From positions 26,210,122-26,274,121 of the forward strand of contig OX328101.1 in the NCBI GenBank assembly GCA_946811185.2: DNA of 64,000 nt, given 5' to 3'. The stretch is from Hippopus hippopus. Lineage: Eukaryota > Mollusca > Bivalvia > Cardiida > Cardiidae. How positions within the stretch are numbered: position 1 is the stretch's first letter; each line of letters starts with the position of its first letter. Positions 22,961 through 33,379 of the stretch are shown piece after piece. The translations under genes and the position numbers were made by a program. A model generated the notes under the pieces. The model did no database searches. It was not told the DNA's origin and saw only the letters and a program-made list of their open reading frames with translations.

Positions 22961-23277
22961 TTTGGACCAAATATTTTTTTCCTTTTATAGAAAAAAAAAA
23001 AATGAACGGAAAGCACATGTAAAGTAATCATATGATGTCAAATTCTATACTGTATAATTCACTAGTTTTTGTTTTTTTGACTTAATCTATCAAAGTAAAA
23101 TGGGACTTGATGCAAAGTATTTTCCAGTTGTCCCGTCATATGAACCATTATTTCTGAATGTTTTGGGTATCTTTTGCTGTATAATAATATAAAGTCATCT
23201 TGAAATCATGAAAACTTCTCTGTTTTGGAGCATTACAACTACATGTACAAGGCTGTGAATGATTGTATTCTTGCAAA

Positions 23278-23506
23278 TTAACTCTTTACCAAATGACAAA
23301 ATTTTAGACTGGTCCAAATTGAAAGCATCAGCAGACGACAAATTGAATTTAGCTCAAATGGTGATTTCTGTCTTTGATAGGGTAGAAAACATTGTGTGAA
23401 ACGGAGAAAATGCTGGTTACCAGCATTTTCTCCTTTTCACACAATGTTTTCAAAAGTCTTCTCTTACAGGGTCGTTAAAACTCGGGATTGTGTGGTAAAG
23501 GGTTAA
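23278..23506 (+). mobile_element. Family A MITE, full length
   Basis: TTAA both ends; CTCTTTACCAAATGAC / GTGTGGTAAAGGG; hairpin GTGTGAAACGGAGAAAATGC with compensating TTTTCACACAAT. Confidence 0.9.
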
Positions 23507-23516
23507 AAAACATTAA

Positions 23517-23742
23517 TTAACCTTTTACCACACAGTCACGAGTTTTAATGACTGTGAGAAAGAAGTGTTTTGAAAACAGTGTGGAAAAAGGAGAAAATGC
23601 TGGAGACCAGCATTTTTTCCTTTTGCCATAATGCTCTCTACCCTTACAAAGAGAAATTCAGTCATTTGAGCCACATTTCAATTGTTGCCAACAATTGCTT
23701 TGAATTTGGACCAGTCTACTTTTTTTTGTGGGAAAGATTCAA
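23517..23742 (-). mobile_element. Family A MITE
   Basis: TTAA-CCTTTTACCACACAGTC; hairpin GGAGAAAATGCTGGAGACCA; right end TTTGTGGGAAAGATT without TTAA. Confidence 0.8.
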
Positions 23743-23963
23743 TCTTTTGCCAAACAATCCCATGTTTTAGTGACCTTGAGAATAAGAACTTTTGAAAACA
23801 TTGTTTGAAAAGCAGACAATGCTTGTAACCAGCATTTTGCCCTTCTCTATATTTTTTCAACCCTGCAAAGACCATTTTCATCATTTGAACCACATTTAAT
23901 ATGTCATCTGCAAATGTTTTCAAATTGGAAAAACCCTAACTTATTGTTTGGTTAAGAGTTTAA
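23743..23963 (-). mobile_element. Family A MITE, abutting the previous one
   Basis: TCTTTTGCCAAACAATCCCA to TGTTTGGTTAAGAGTTTAA, same orientation as its neighbour. Confidence 0.75.
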
Positions 23964-24016
23964 AATGGGCTGATAGACTGTACAGTAGTCCTTTGGAAAT
24001 TGAAAGACACATATTA

Positions 24017-24872
24017 TACCCCCATTCCACTAGGCCGCGATCTACGGCGCTCTCACAGAGCGCCGTAGATCGCCATGCAGAGCGCCAAGAACGCCAAGAA
24101 TGCTAACAGATCTTTAACGGATTGCCAAGATCGCCGTCAGTCTACTCCCTTGCACAAAGATCCATGGCGATCTGTTCAGAACGCCATCACATCGCTACTT
24201 AATAGCTTAAATCGCTATCGAAATGCAACTTGAACGTAAACATCGTAACTGAAGCGCTATCGGATCGCTCAAGAGCGCAAATTTTGCCAGTATGCTGGTC
24301 ATCGCGCTTCAATGTGATCCGATAGCGACCATTAGAGATGCAGTAGTGCTCTGTTGCGATCAAGTGGCGATATGATGGTGCTCCGATACGATCAAGTGGC
24401 GATATGATAGCGCTCCGTTACAATCAAGTGGCGATATGATAGCGCTCCGTTACGATTAAGTGGCGATATGATGGCGCTCCGATCGCGCTCTTGGAGGACT
24501 ATATGAAAGAGTGTCTGTCTCAGCTAACTTCATTTCGCATTTGGAAACCACCAGATGTAGGTACAATTAATTCTTTGGTCAAAAGTTTTAACTACAGTAT
24601 GCCACCCAGGGGAAGGGGCATCAAAGCCTCGGGTCACTAACGGAGCGAAAACAGGTCGTAACTCCTAGCGAGGCTACGATAGTGACCATGTACAGTTCAA
24701 TCGCTATCGGATCTCAATGGTCGTTACTTGATTTCCAGCGGAGCGTCATCTGGTTGTCATCTGAGCGGGAGTGTCCTCATAATCACCAATCCAGCAGCGA
24801 TCTGAGGTGATCTACGGCGCTCTGTATGAGCCCACAGAGCGCCGTAGATCGCGGCCTAGTGGAATGGGGGTA
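24017..24872. mobile_element. Harbinger-like non-autonomous element with TTA duplication
   Basis: 37-bp perfect inverted ends starting TACCCCCATTCCACTAGGCC (24017-24053 and 24836-24872), flanked by TTA at 24014-24016 and 24873-24875, the 3-bp TWA target typical of PIF/Harbinger. Each end also folds on itself (GATCTACGGCGCTCT facing AGAGCGCCGTAGATC). The interior is crowded with GCGATC/AGCGCT words and has no transposase frame. Confidence 0.82.
24367..24490. repeat. 32-bp tandem repeat, four units
   Basis: Units start at 24367, 24399, 24431 and 24463: GCGATATGATAGCGCTCCGT then TACAATCAAGTG with small changes. Inside the Harbinger-like element. Confidence 0.92.
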
Positions 24873-24936
24873 TTACATTTTTTTTAAAATCAATAATAGA
24901 CAACATCTATCCCATTTCTAGCACTTTCATGTCAAA

Positions 24937-25164
24937 CCCTCTACCGTACAGTCCCATTCCCAGGTTTCTATGACTTAGGGACTTGATTAGTAAAAACATT
25001 GTGGTAAAAGGGGAAAATACTGGTAACCTGCATTTTCGTCTTTTCCTACAATGTCTTGTCCATCCTTTGAACGGCAGACATCACCATTTAGGCCAATTTC
25101 TATTTTGTCATCTGCAAATGCTTAGTTTTTGCATGTGAAAATATTTTTTGTTTGGTAGAGAGAG
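24937..25164 (-). mobile_element. Family A MITE
   Basis: CCCTCTACCGTACAGTCCC to TTTGTTTGGTAGAGAG; arms GGTAAAAGGGGAAAATACTG and CATTTTCGTCTTTTCC. Confidence 0.75.
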
Positions 25165-25504
25165 AATGTGACTTTTTGTATCAGCATTAGAATGCTGTAG
25201 GGTATATTAATTAATGTACATGTTCTATTAACCAATGTTTGTGTAATGCATGATTCATGATTTTTTGTTTATATGTATCATTTTTTTTTTCTTTGATGTT
25301 GTATATTTTTTTTTTGTTCCTTTTGGACGTCAAAATAATTTGTGAAAATACTGGTATGTTTGATACAAGTAACACTGTTAGACTTCTGCAATAAATTTGA
25401 TATATGATAGTGCAGTCCAGGATTAGATTCTAAGGATATGTCAATTGATCATTGGCTACTTTCTTCTCACAGGACATTAGAGGTAGCTGTAACAAGGACA
25501 GGGT

Positions 25505-25735
25505 TTAAATCTTTACCAGATCACAAAATTGTACAGTCCTCCATAGTGAAAGTATTTGAAGGTGCTGATTTGAATGCAGCTCAGATGTTATGGTTTGTCT
25601 TTCAAAAGGTAAAAAACGGTATGGGAAAAGGAGAAAATATTGTCTACCAATATTTTCATGCTCCTTTTTTCTATAACATTTTCATAAAATCCCATGTCCT
25701 TTCCTTCAAATTATTGTCTTTTGTGTGGGTTTTAA
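25505..25735 (+). mobile_element. Family A MITE, decayed
   Basis: TTAAATCTTTACCAGATCAC; arms TATGGGAAAAGGAGAAAATA; right side eroded, ending near GTGTGGGTTTTAA. Confidence 0.65.
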
Positions 25736-25755
25736 CCCTTAAACTGCTAAATAAA

Positions 25756-25984
25756 TTAACTCTTTACCAAACGACAAAATTTTAGACTGGTCCAATTTGA
25801 AAGCATTTGCAGACAAAAAAACAAATGTGAAACAAAAATTTAAATTAGTTTTGGGAAGGGTGGAAAACATTATGGGAAAAGGAGAAAATGCTGGTTACCA
25901 GCATTTTCTTCTTTTCCCATAATGTTTTCAAAAGCTTTCTCTCTCAGGGTCGTTAAAAGTCAGGATTGTGTGGTAAAGAGTTAA
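25756..25984 (+). mobile_element. Family A MITE, full length
   Basis: TTAA both ends; CTCTTTACCAAACGAC / GTGTGGTAAAGAG; hairpin 25863-25929. Confidence 0.92.
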
Positions 25985-26159
25985 ACGAAAATTTCAACTC
26001 AATAGTAAAAACCCAACTATCACAATTTTAAAGTTTTACAAGAAAAAACCTAGTAGCAGCCAGTGTAGGTCCAAGATTAGACTGCATATTTTGTGCAGTC
26101 TGATCTTTATACTGTCTGTAAAAGTGCCCCTAAGTCGTGCTTAGCAGCCCAAAAGTTAA
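25981..26159 (-). mobile_element. Family D MITE joined to a family A copy
   Basis: Shares TTAA 25981-25984 with the previous element; contains the hairpin GTAGGTCCAAGATTAGACTG..GTGCAGTCTGATC; ends CAGCCCAAAAG-TTAA. Confidence 0.65.
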
Positions 26160-26274
26160 TAATTTTTAGTAGGACCAAAATTACCATGTAAAGTACCAGT
26201 AGTGGCATTGGAAGAGATTTTTGAAGGTGGCCAAACTGTGATTGTATTATACATATTTATGATGGAATAATGAT

Positions 26275-26320
26275 CTGATTATTAATGCATTAAGCCCAGA
26301 TTTTACAGAGCATGGCTCAG
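26275..26320 (+). mobile_element. Family B MITE, right-end fragment
   Basis: TTAATGCATTAAGCCCAGAT then ACAGAGCATGGCTCA; only the terminal 45 bases remain. Confidence 0.6.
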
Positions 26321-26452
26321 TTATCTATATGCCCAGAGGGCTGTAAAATATATGTTGATCTTTTGTCACTCTCTTGTGCATAGACGTAGCTCTGTAGCTT
26401 ACAGTTAGACTCAAATAACATTTTAAACCTTGAGTTGCAACTTGTGACAAAA

Positions 26453-26683
26453 TTAGCTCTTTACCAAACAACGAAGTTTTGGACTGGACCAAATTGAAAG
26501 CTATTGCAGGCAACAACTTAAAAACTTAAAGGCCAGCTGATGATTTGTCTTAAATAGGGCAGAAAACATTTTTGGAAAAGGAGAAAATGCTGATTATCAG
26601 CATTTTCTCCATTTCCCAAATTGTTTTCAAAAGTCTTCTCATCCAGGGTCATCAGAACTCGAAATTGTGTGGTAAAGGGTTTA
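26453..26683 (+). mobile_element. Family A MITE
   Basis: TTAG-CTCTTTACCAAACAACG to TGTGTGGTAAAGGGTTTA; hairpin TTGGAAAAGGAGAAAATGCT. Confidence 0.85.
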
Positions 26684-26903
26684 TAGTACTGATGTTTTCC
26701 AATGAAGAGCGAATTGTATTTTTCTGTGATGGTTAGTATTTATACTTGTGAACTTTTGTTGAACCATGGTCACATCTTTACTGCTGATCTATGTGTGCCT
26801 TTGTAGAAATGTTTTAAATGGCAGAAAACTTGTGGCTTAGTTTTTATGTGATTCATCCCACATGTCATATAATATAAGTTACTCTCAATGATTTACTTTT
26901 TCA

Positions 26904-27124
26904 CTCTTTACCAAATGGCAAAACTTTAGACTCGACCAAACTCAAAGCATTTATAGATGACAAATCAACTGTGGCGTAAACGATGATTTTTGTCTTTTAT
27001 ACAGCAGAAGACGTTGTGGGAAAGGGAGAAAATGCTGGTTATCAGCATTTTCTTCTTTCCCACAATGTTTTCAAAAGCCTCCTACAGGGTTGTTAAAATA
27101 TGGGATTGTTTGGTAAAGGGTTAA
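26904..27124 (+). mobile_element. Family A MITE
   Basis: CACTCTTTACCAAATGGC to TTGTTTGGTAAAGGG-TTAA; arms GTGGGAAAGGGAGAAAATGC. Confidence 0.85.
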
Positions 27125-27177
27125 ACATGAGAAATGCTGTGGCCAAGACTTGAGCAGCTATAAAGGTTGAATGCACG

Positions 27178-27396
27178 TAATCTTTACCTTACAATATCAT
27201 GTTTTCACAAACCTAAGGAAGGAGGGTTGTGAAAAAATTGTAGGAAAGGGAAAAATTTGTGGTTACTTTCACTTCCTTCTTTTCCCTGAATGTTTTCTAG
27301 CCTATCAAAGACAAATATTCTCGTTTGAGCTTAATTTTAGATGTCGTCTGTAGTTGCATTTAATTTGGACAAGACTAAACTTTTGTTACCAGATTA
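27178..27396 (-). mobile_element. Family A MITE, decayed
   Basis: TAATCTTTACCTTACAATAT to TTTGTTACCAGATTAA; the order of internal words is kept. Confidence 0.65.
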
Positions 27397-27625
27397 AGTG
27401 CTACCACAGGATTTAGAACTTTCATTGTAGGAGTTGAAGGCACTTTTTATATGTGTATACTGTTGTTTACTAACCATATATTCAAGTACATTTACATAAA
27501 ATGATATGGGTTGTTAGTGGCCAGGGTTATTTATCCAGAAAACCTTTCTGACAAAATGTACATTGTAATAGCAGTGATGAAATGTATCCTCTCTTTATCA
27601 AACAATTTCATGTTTTTAACAACCA

Positions 27626-27825
27626 TAACTCTTTACCAGATGACAAAATGGCAGACTTGCTCATATTGAAAGCATTTGCAGAATACAACGTAAAAGCAGC
27701 TCAAATTATTTGTCTTGGAAAGGTTAGAAAACACTGTGGGAAAAGGAGAAAATGCTGGTAACCAGCATTTTTTCTTTCTCCCACGATGTTTTCTACCCTA
27801 TCACTGGCATTGTTTGGTGAAGGGA
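27626..27825 (+). mobile_element. Family A MITE, inside a second copy
   Basis: CTCTTTACCAGATGACAAAA to TTGTTTGGTGAAGGG. A reverse-oriented left end (CTCTTTATCAAACAATTTC, 27591-27624) sits directly upstream, suggesting nesting. Confidence 0.7.
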
Positions 27826-27904
27826 TCAGCAAGCATTTGTAGTCTGTAGCTAGACCCAGACACTGCTATTTTTATCAGAACATCTTTCAAAATGTCTTAC
27901 ATTT

Positions 27905-27965
27905 TAGATTCAAGATCAGTCTGTACTAAAAGGGCATTCTGATCTTGATCTACATCATTTTCCCG
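27905..27965. repeat. Family D hairpin fragment
   Basis: GATTCAAGATCAGTCTGTAC and GGCATTCTGATCTTGATCTA. Confidence 0.45.
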
Positions 27966-27998
27966 ATCAACTGAACCCCAAACTGAACAGTTCTGTGT

Positions 27999-28220
27999 TT
28001 AACTCTTCACTGCACAATACTGATTTTTAACAACCCTGAGAAAGAAAGCTTTTGAAAATATTGTGGGAGCAGAAGAAAATGCTGATAACCAGCATTTTCT
28101 TCTTTTCCTACAATGTTTTCTACTATTTCACAGCAAAAGCTTTAGCCAAAATTAAATTGTTGTCTGCAAATACTTTCAATTTGGATGACTCCAAATTTTT
28201 GTTATTTGGTAAAGGGTTAA
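27999..28220 (-). mobile_element. Family A MITE, full length, tandem copy 1
   Basis: TTAA-CTCTTCACTGCACAATAC to TATTTGGTAAAGGG-TTAA (28217-28220). Confidence 0.82.
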
Positions 28221-28423
28221 ACAACTGTGGAGGAGAAGGCCTTTGAACATATTGTGGGGATAAAGAGAAAATCGTGGTAATCAGTATTTACTCCTTCTTC
28301 TGCAATGCTTGCTTTTAACCCTTTCATAGACGAACCCAATCATTTCAGCTGTATTCAGCGTACTGTTTGCAAAGACCATCAGTATGGACCAATATGAAAT
28401 TTCGGTTTCTGGTAAAGAGTTAA
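28217..28423 (-). mobile_element. Family A MITE, tandem copy 2, left end lost
   Basis: Starts at the shared TTAA but lacks the CCCTTTACC end; right end TCTGGTAAAGAG-TTAA. Confidence 0.65.
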
Positions 28424-28875
28424 GTTAAACTTGGCACATTAAAGGTTTTAATCAACTATTGCAGTAATATTTTGTAGTTATACATTTCTGTTTTTTTGTT
28501 ATTTTCTATTTATATAGTAAAGAATATATATTTGATACTTGCTCACTTTTTTTCATACTTGTATCTCCTTTGCTACGGCATTTATGGATCTGTCTATATC
28601 TGTTTATCAAATTGTTTGGGAATCCTGTACAAGAGAATAAAATTATAGACCTCCAATTGAAAGCATTTTGCCCAAAACATATTGAATGTGGCTCAAATGA
28701 TGGAATTTGTCTTTTAAATTGTTGAAACATGATAAGAAAAAGAGGAAAAACTAGTAACTAGCATTTTCTTCTTTTCCATCTATATTTTCAAAAGCTTTCT
28801 TCTTCAGTACTTGAAAGACAGGTTTGTTTGGAAAAAGATAAAAGCCTGTATTGATATCTGTGTACAAACCCCACC

Positions 28876-29278
28876 TTACCCTTTATCAAATAATCCTGTG
28901 TCTTAACTCCTTACCAAAAAACAAAATTTTAGACTGGTCCAAATTGAAAGCAAATTTGGACAACAAATTAAAGGTGGCCCAAATGACCAGATTTGTTCTT
29001 GAAAGGGTAGAAAACATTGTGGGAATAGGAGAAAATGCTGGTTACCAGCATTTTCTTCTTTCCCCACGATGTTTTCAAAAGCCACTTTTCCTCAGGGTCG
29101 TTAAAAGTCGTGATTGTGTGGTAAAGGGTTAAATAACCCCGAGAAAGAAGACTTTTGGAAAAATAGTGTGAAAAAGGAGACAATGCTGCACACCTAGATT
29201 TTCTCCTTTTTCCAGAATGTTAACTACACTTCCAAAGACAAATATTATAATTTGGGCTCCAATTATTTCGTTGTCTTA
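28876..29278 (-). mobile_element. Family A MITE host copy, interrupted
   Basis: CCCTTTATCAAATAATCCTG stops at 28906 and resumes at 29133 with ATAACCCCGAGAAAGAAGAC, the expected next words of the family. Cut off after TTTCGTTGTC. Confidence 0.75.
28903..29132 (+). mobile_element. Family A MITE nested in another family A copy
   Basis: TTAA both ends (28903-28906, 29129-29132), CTCCTTACCAAAAAACAAAA / GTGTGGTAAAGGG, intact hairpin. Inserted at the internal TTTTAAC word of the host copy. Confidence 0.9.
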
Positions 29279-29280
29279 CA

Positions 29281-29500
29281 CTCTATACCAAACGACAAAT
29301 TTTGGACTCAACCAAAATGAAAGCATTTGCAGACAACAAATTAAATGTAGCTAAAATGATGATTTTCATCTTTGATAGTTTAGAAAGCATTGTAGGACAA
29401 AGAAGAAAATGCTGGTTACCAGCATTTTCTCCTTCTTCAACAATGCATCAGAAGCCTGCTTTTCTGGGTCGTTAAAACTTAGGATTGTGTTGTAAAGAGT
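29281..29500 (+). mobile_element. Family A MITE
   Basis: CTCTATACCAAACGACAAAT to TTGTGTTGTAAAGAG; arms GTAGGACAAAGAAGAAAATG. Confidence 0.8.
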
Positions 29501-29572
29501 TAGATGCTTTCACAATGGAGTAGTCAAAAATCTTGTTGTCAGGTGAAAGGTACAGTGACAAATGAACCATGC

Positions 29573-29822
29573 TCTGTGAAAAGAGGGCTTAATGCAGCTG
29601 CGAAAAGTTTCGACCCTGGTCAGCCTGTGCATTTTGCGCAGGCTGACCTGGGCCGAAACTTTTCGCTAGTGGTCAATTTTCTGTATGGCCAAGGATCAGT
29701 CTACCTCATGATTAAGTTGGTTGTTAAAAATGGCCCATATGGACCCATAAGTATGTGATGGTTTGCTTGGTACCATGAATCACAGAGATGCATTCAGCCT
29801 GCTTATGCTGGAGCATGGTTCA
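29573..29822 (+). mobile_element. Family B MITE, full length
   Basis: TGAACCATGCTCTGTGAAAA to GGAGCATGGTTCA. The paired end mutations (ACC/GGT) keep the ends complementary. Confidence 0.85.
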
Positions 29823-30026
29823 AATAAAATGTAAAGTTAAGGCATGAATACATGTAATTGAAACTCTAATATTTAAATGTCAGGGTTGTTTCTAGGCCAA
29901 AATGTCTCAACGTAGCCGACAGCATGGATCCAAAATCAGACTAAACATTCTGTGACATCTGATCTTGATCTGCATTGTCTACAGAAACAAGTATAGAGAT
30001 TCAACTCTCTCAGCAAACAAAACATA

Positions 30027-30288
30027 TGAGCCATGCTCTGTGGAAAGGGGGCTTAATGCATCTGCGAAAAGTATCAACCCAGGTCAGCCTGCGCAGTCCG
30101 TGCAGGCTGACCTGGAGCGAAACTTTTCGCTATTGCTCAATTTTCTGTATGTTAAAGGACCACTCTACCTCGTGATTCCATTGGTTGTTAGACACAATGA
30201 ATCTTACGGATCCATGATTATGTGATGGCTTGATTGGTATATTGCATCATGGAGATGCATTAAGCCCCTTTTGCCAGAGCATAGGTCA
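30027..30288 (+). mobile_element. Family B MITE, full length
   Basis: TGAGCCATGCTCTGTGGAAA; inner palindrome CAGCCTGCGCAGTCCGTGCA; right end CCAGAGCATAGGTCA. Confidence 0.85.
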
Positions 30289-30349
30289 ATTATAAACATC
30301 ACCTCTTTCAATGATTGAAAATGTAATCAAAAGAAGCTAAGAAGGGGTT

Positions 30350-30412
30350 TCATATAGATCCAAGATCAGACTGCACATTCTATGCAGTTTAATCTTGATC
30401 TATAACCTCCAC
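30350..30412. repeat. Family D hairpin fragment
   Basis: ATAGATCCAAGATCAGACTG and ATGCAGTTTAATCTTGATCT. Confidence 0.5.
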
Positions 30413-30533
30413 AAAAGCTCCCGTTGTAACATAAGATACTAAAAGAGGAAAAGCTCTCTTATTTTCTATGAACTATCCGTGGGTTTTTTTTTTATGACAT
30501 CAATGCAAGCTATCAATCTAAAATACAAATAGA

Positions 30534-30783
30534 GTGACCCTCTGCCAAAGGAAATTGAGTGCATCTCTGTGATGCATCATACCAAGCAAGTCATCATAAA
30601 GTTTTGGATCCATAAAATTCATTTTGTCAAAAAAGCCAACTTAATAAGGAGGTAGACTTGTCCTTTGACATGAGCAAAATTGACCAAAAGCAGAAAGGTC
30701 AGGCCCAGGTCAGCCTGTGTGGATTGCCCAGGCTGACTTAAATTGATACTTTCTGCAGATGCATTAAACCTACCCATGGCTCA
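30534..30783 (-). mobile_element. Family B MITE, left end eroded
   Basis: CATCTCTGTGATGCATCATA.. to ..GCATTAAACCTACCCATGGCTCA; inner palindrome CAGCCTGTGTGGATTGCCCA. Confidence 0.75.
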
Positions 30784-30912
30784 ATCACTAAAACCATTTG
30801 TTTTTTACTGGATAATTTCTACTGAATATTACATATTTATTTATCTTTTTTTTTTTGTAGCGAGCAATTACATTATACTTTCTAGTTTCCCAGGCTGACT
30901 TTTGTTTTGTTA

Positions 30913-31120
30913 TCAATCCTTAGGCTGCTAAGCATAACTCGAGGACCTTTTGTGGACAGTGTAGATCAAGATCAGACTGCACAGAATGTGCAGTATGATC
31001 TTGGATCAATACTGTTGGATGAGGAGATATCTTTTCTCCCAAAAATACCTTTAATATAGCAAAATTGGGGTTTTAACTATTGGCTTGGAAGTTTCTCTTA
31101 TTTAACAGGATACGGGTTAA
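30913..31120 (+). mobile_element. Family D MITE
   Basis: Left part TAGGCTGCTAAGCATAACTC, hairpin GTAGATCAAGATCAGACTGC facing GTGCAGTATGATCTTGGATC, AT-rich right part, ending GGATACGGG-TTAA. Confidence 0.75.
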
Positions 31121-31429
31121 TTTGCTTGCAATAATCAATTGGATCTATTCAGCAATAACATACATGTAGAAAAGCCAAAGTGGTTGTACATGTATGTCTT
31201 GGCTATGATATACGTATGTAACAAAATAGACAATGTACATCCACGATCAGACTGTATTTTCTGTACGAAGAAGTGACCTTCATTATTATACATATTATTT
31301 CTTCCCAAAATTTATTGTGGGAATTCATAATGTTTTCATAGGAGATATCTTTTCCTCTGTCTGGCCGTCATCTATCTGTCTGTCCCATTTTCGTGTCAAA
31401 TCCATATCTCCTAAATCCCTTGTCAAATT

Positions 31430-31643
31430 TTAACCCTTAAGCTGCAAAGTGCGACTCGCTGACTTTTGTGGACAGTGTAGATCCAAGATCAGACTGCATA
31501 GAACGTGCAGTGTGATCTTGGATCTACACTGTCCGATAAGAAGATATTTTTTTCTCAAAAAAATAAGTTTAGAATAACATTATTTGGGTTTTTACTATGG
31601 ACTTAAAAGTTTCATTTAATGTATATAGCAAGATAAGGATAAA
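31430..31643 (+). mobile_element. Family D MITE, full length
   Basis: TTAA-CCCTTAAGCTGCAAAG; hairpin GTGTAGATCCAAGATCAGAC perfectly facing GTGATCTTGGATCTACACTG apart from one change; right end AGATAAGGATAA. Confidence 0.78.
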
Positions 31644-31649
31644 GCAAAT

Positions 31650-32200
31650 ATTTGACACACCTGTCCACCTTTATGAGAAAACAGTGTATCAGGAGGTTTC
31701 ACATACCACAGTCTTCAAGGTAATAGCAGGGGCTCTAAGGTCACATACAATGCAGTTATGGCCTATCTGCATCTCTTCGCATCATGAAAATATTTGACAC
31801 GTCTGTTCACCTTGATGAGAAGTGGAGGTTTCACATGCCTGTCTCCCAGGTCAAGGTGATAGCAGGTAGCAGGTATCATAAGGTCAAATGTATTAGAGTT
31901 GTGTCCATTCAGCTGAATTCCATGCCCCCCGAATCCTTTTTTATTCAAAGAAAAAGACATTATCATGCCCACCTTGATGAGACACAACATGCAGAGAGGA
32001 GATTTCATGTACCAGTCCCCAAGGTCAGATTCACAGCAGGGCCTTGAACAAAGGTCACATCACATGTTTGCTGGAATTTTGTAAGCTCTATATCTCCTCA
32101 ACCACTTGTCTGATATTCAAAATATTTCATACATGTCTATCTTGATGAGTACCGTAGTTATGCAGAGCAAATGCTTCAAATACCAGTCACACATTCAAGC
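31650..32200 (+). repeat. Degenerate tandem units of about 155 bp
   Basis: AATATTTGACAC.CCTGTCCACCTT.ATGAG recurs near 31650, 31790, 31945 and 32125, each followed by GGTTTCACAT..CC.AGGTCA. Probably the tandem core of a bivalve repeat. Confidence 0.6.
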
Positions 32201-32356
32201 ACACAGTGAAGGGTGAAGTGTTACATCCAGTTGATCTTTATTGTTGCATTGGCAGAAAAGGCACAAAGCTTTGGAGAGACATCAGCTGGATCTGTATTCA
32301 CCAGTTCTTATCCATATTCTTAAGAACACTGTCGGTCTTGTTCTCAGTTTTTTTTT

Positions 32357-32440
32357 CTGAATTTGAAAGTAACACACCTGATGATTGGCTAAACCATTTG
32401 GTTTAGCCAATCAGATGGTGTGTTACTTTCTTAATTCAGT
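32357..32440. repeat. Long near-perfect hairpin
   Basis: CTGAATTTGAAAGTAACACA.. meets ..GTGTTACTTTCTTAATTCAG around AAACCATTTGGTTT. Arms about 40 bp with few mismatches and almost no loop. Confidence 0.88.
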
Positions 32441-32928
32441 TTTGTAGTAAAATTTGAACGAAATTAAGAATATTTGATGAAGACGGACCTTGCTTTTGAC
32501 GAAGACAACAGTTAGGGCCTAGATATGAATGTAAGTGTCAAAAAACACAATAACGCTTTCCATTGGCAAAGAATCGGATATTGCCATTTATTTTTAGGTT
32601 GTGCTTCGAACAAAACACGCCTTTAGTCATTGAAAGAGTAGATTCAAAATCAGTCAGGGTCTTTCAAGTGCAATTTTCAATTTCTGTTAGATCTAACAAT
32701 ATTTCCTGAAAGGTTGGTGGATTTTTAGAATATAGCGTCGATGTCGAAAGTTCAGGAAAACAAATTGCTGAAAAACGGATGAAAAAGACAGCAATGCGTA
32801 CATTCACAAGCAGTTTCGAAAATAAAAATAGATTCGTATTTCTGTTATCAGTATGATTAAACAACGCCATACCAGGAGTGTTTGAATCACTGTTCAAACA
32901 GTGGATTACTGTAACTTATTGAATTTTT
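32441..32928. other. Intergenic stretch, nothing recognised
   Basis: No element ends or coding frame that I can defend. Confidence 0.35.
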
Positions 32929-33300
32929 ACCCTTCATCAAATGACAAAATTTTAGCACTGACCAAAACTGCAGGGGCGTAGCAAGCACTCTATTCAATTT
33001 TTGTCAGAGGGTCCGGGGGCACGTCTCACAGCACCAACACACAAAAAAAGTTTTGTTAGAATCAAGTGGACTCGGCCGTATGGTAGACCTGTACGCTACC
33101 CTTGCAGGCAGCGAAGCGTATCGAAAGCATCTGCAGACATCATATAAAATGTGTCTCAAAAAATTAGAACTGTCTCAAGCTCTAAAAGTTTGAAAACATT
33201 GGGGGAAAAAAGCTGAGCACTGGTTACCAGAATTTCCTCGACTTCCCACAATCTTTTCGAAAAGGATTGTTCTTGTTAATCGTACGGGACTATGTGTTAC
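32929..33300 (+). mobile_element. Family A MITE interrupted by an unclassified insert
   Basis: TTTACCCTTCATCAAATGAC..TGACCAAAA stops near 32971 and resumes near 33121 with TCGAAAGCATCTGCAGACAT and the hairpin. The insert starts TGCAGGGGCGTAGC, a word common at hAT ends, and ends GCTACCCTTGCA. Confidence 0.55.
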
Positions 33301-33379
33301 AGAGACCTATTCAGTTTTTATGCCGTAAATTAAACTTTTTCGTAAAACACCGATAATACAAGTAGTTCTAGTCCATATA

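Noticed and set aside
22704..23022. 100-codon frames on both strands with long IYIYIY runs
   Set aside because: Produced by the TA microsatellite at 22884-22952.
20740..29132. Many frames with a recurring peptide of the type ENIVGKGENAGYQHFLLFPQ on both strands
   Set aside because: They are translations of the family A hairpin in different copies, interrupted and shifted between copies; no shared start or codon constraint.
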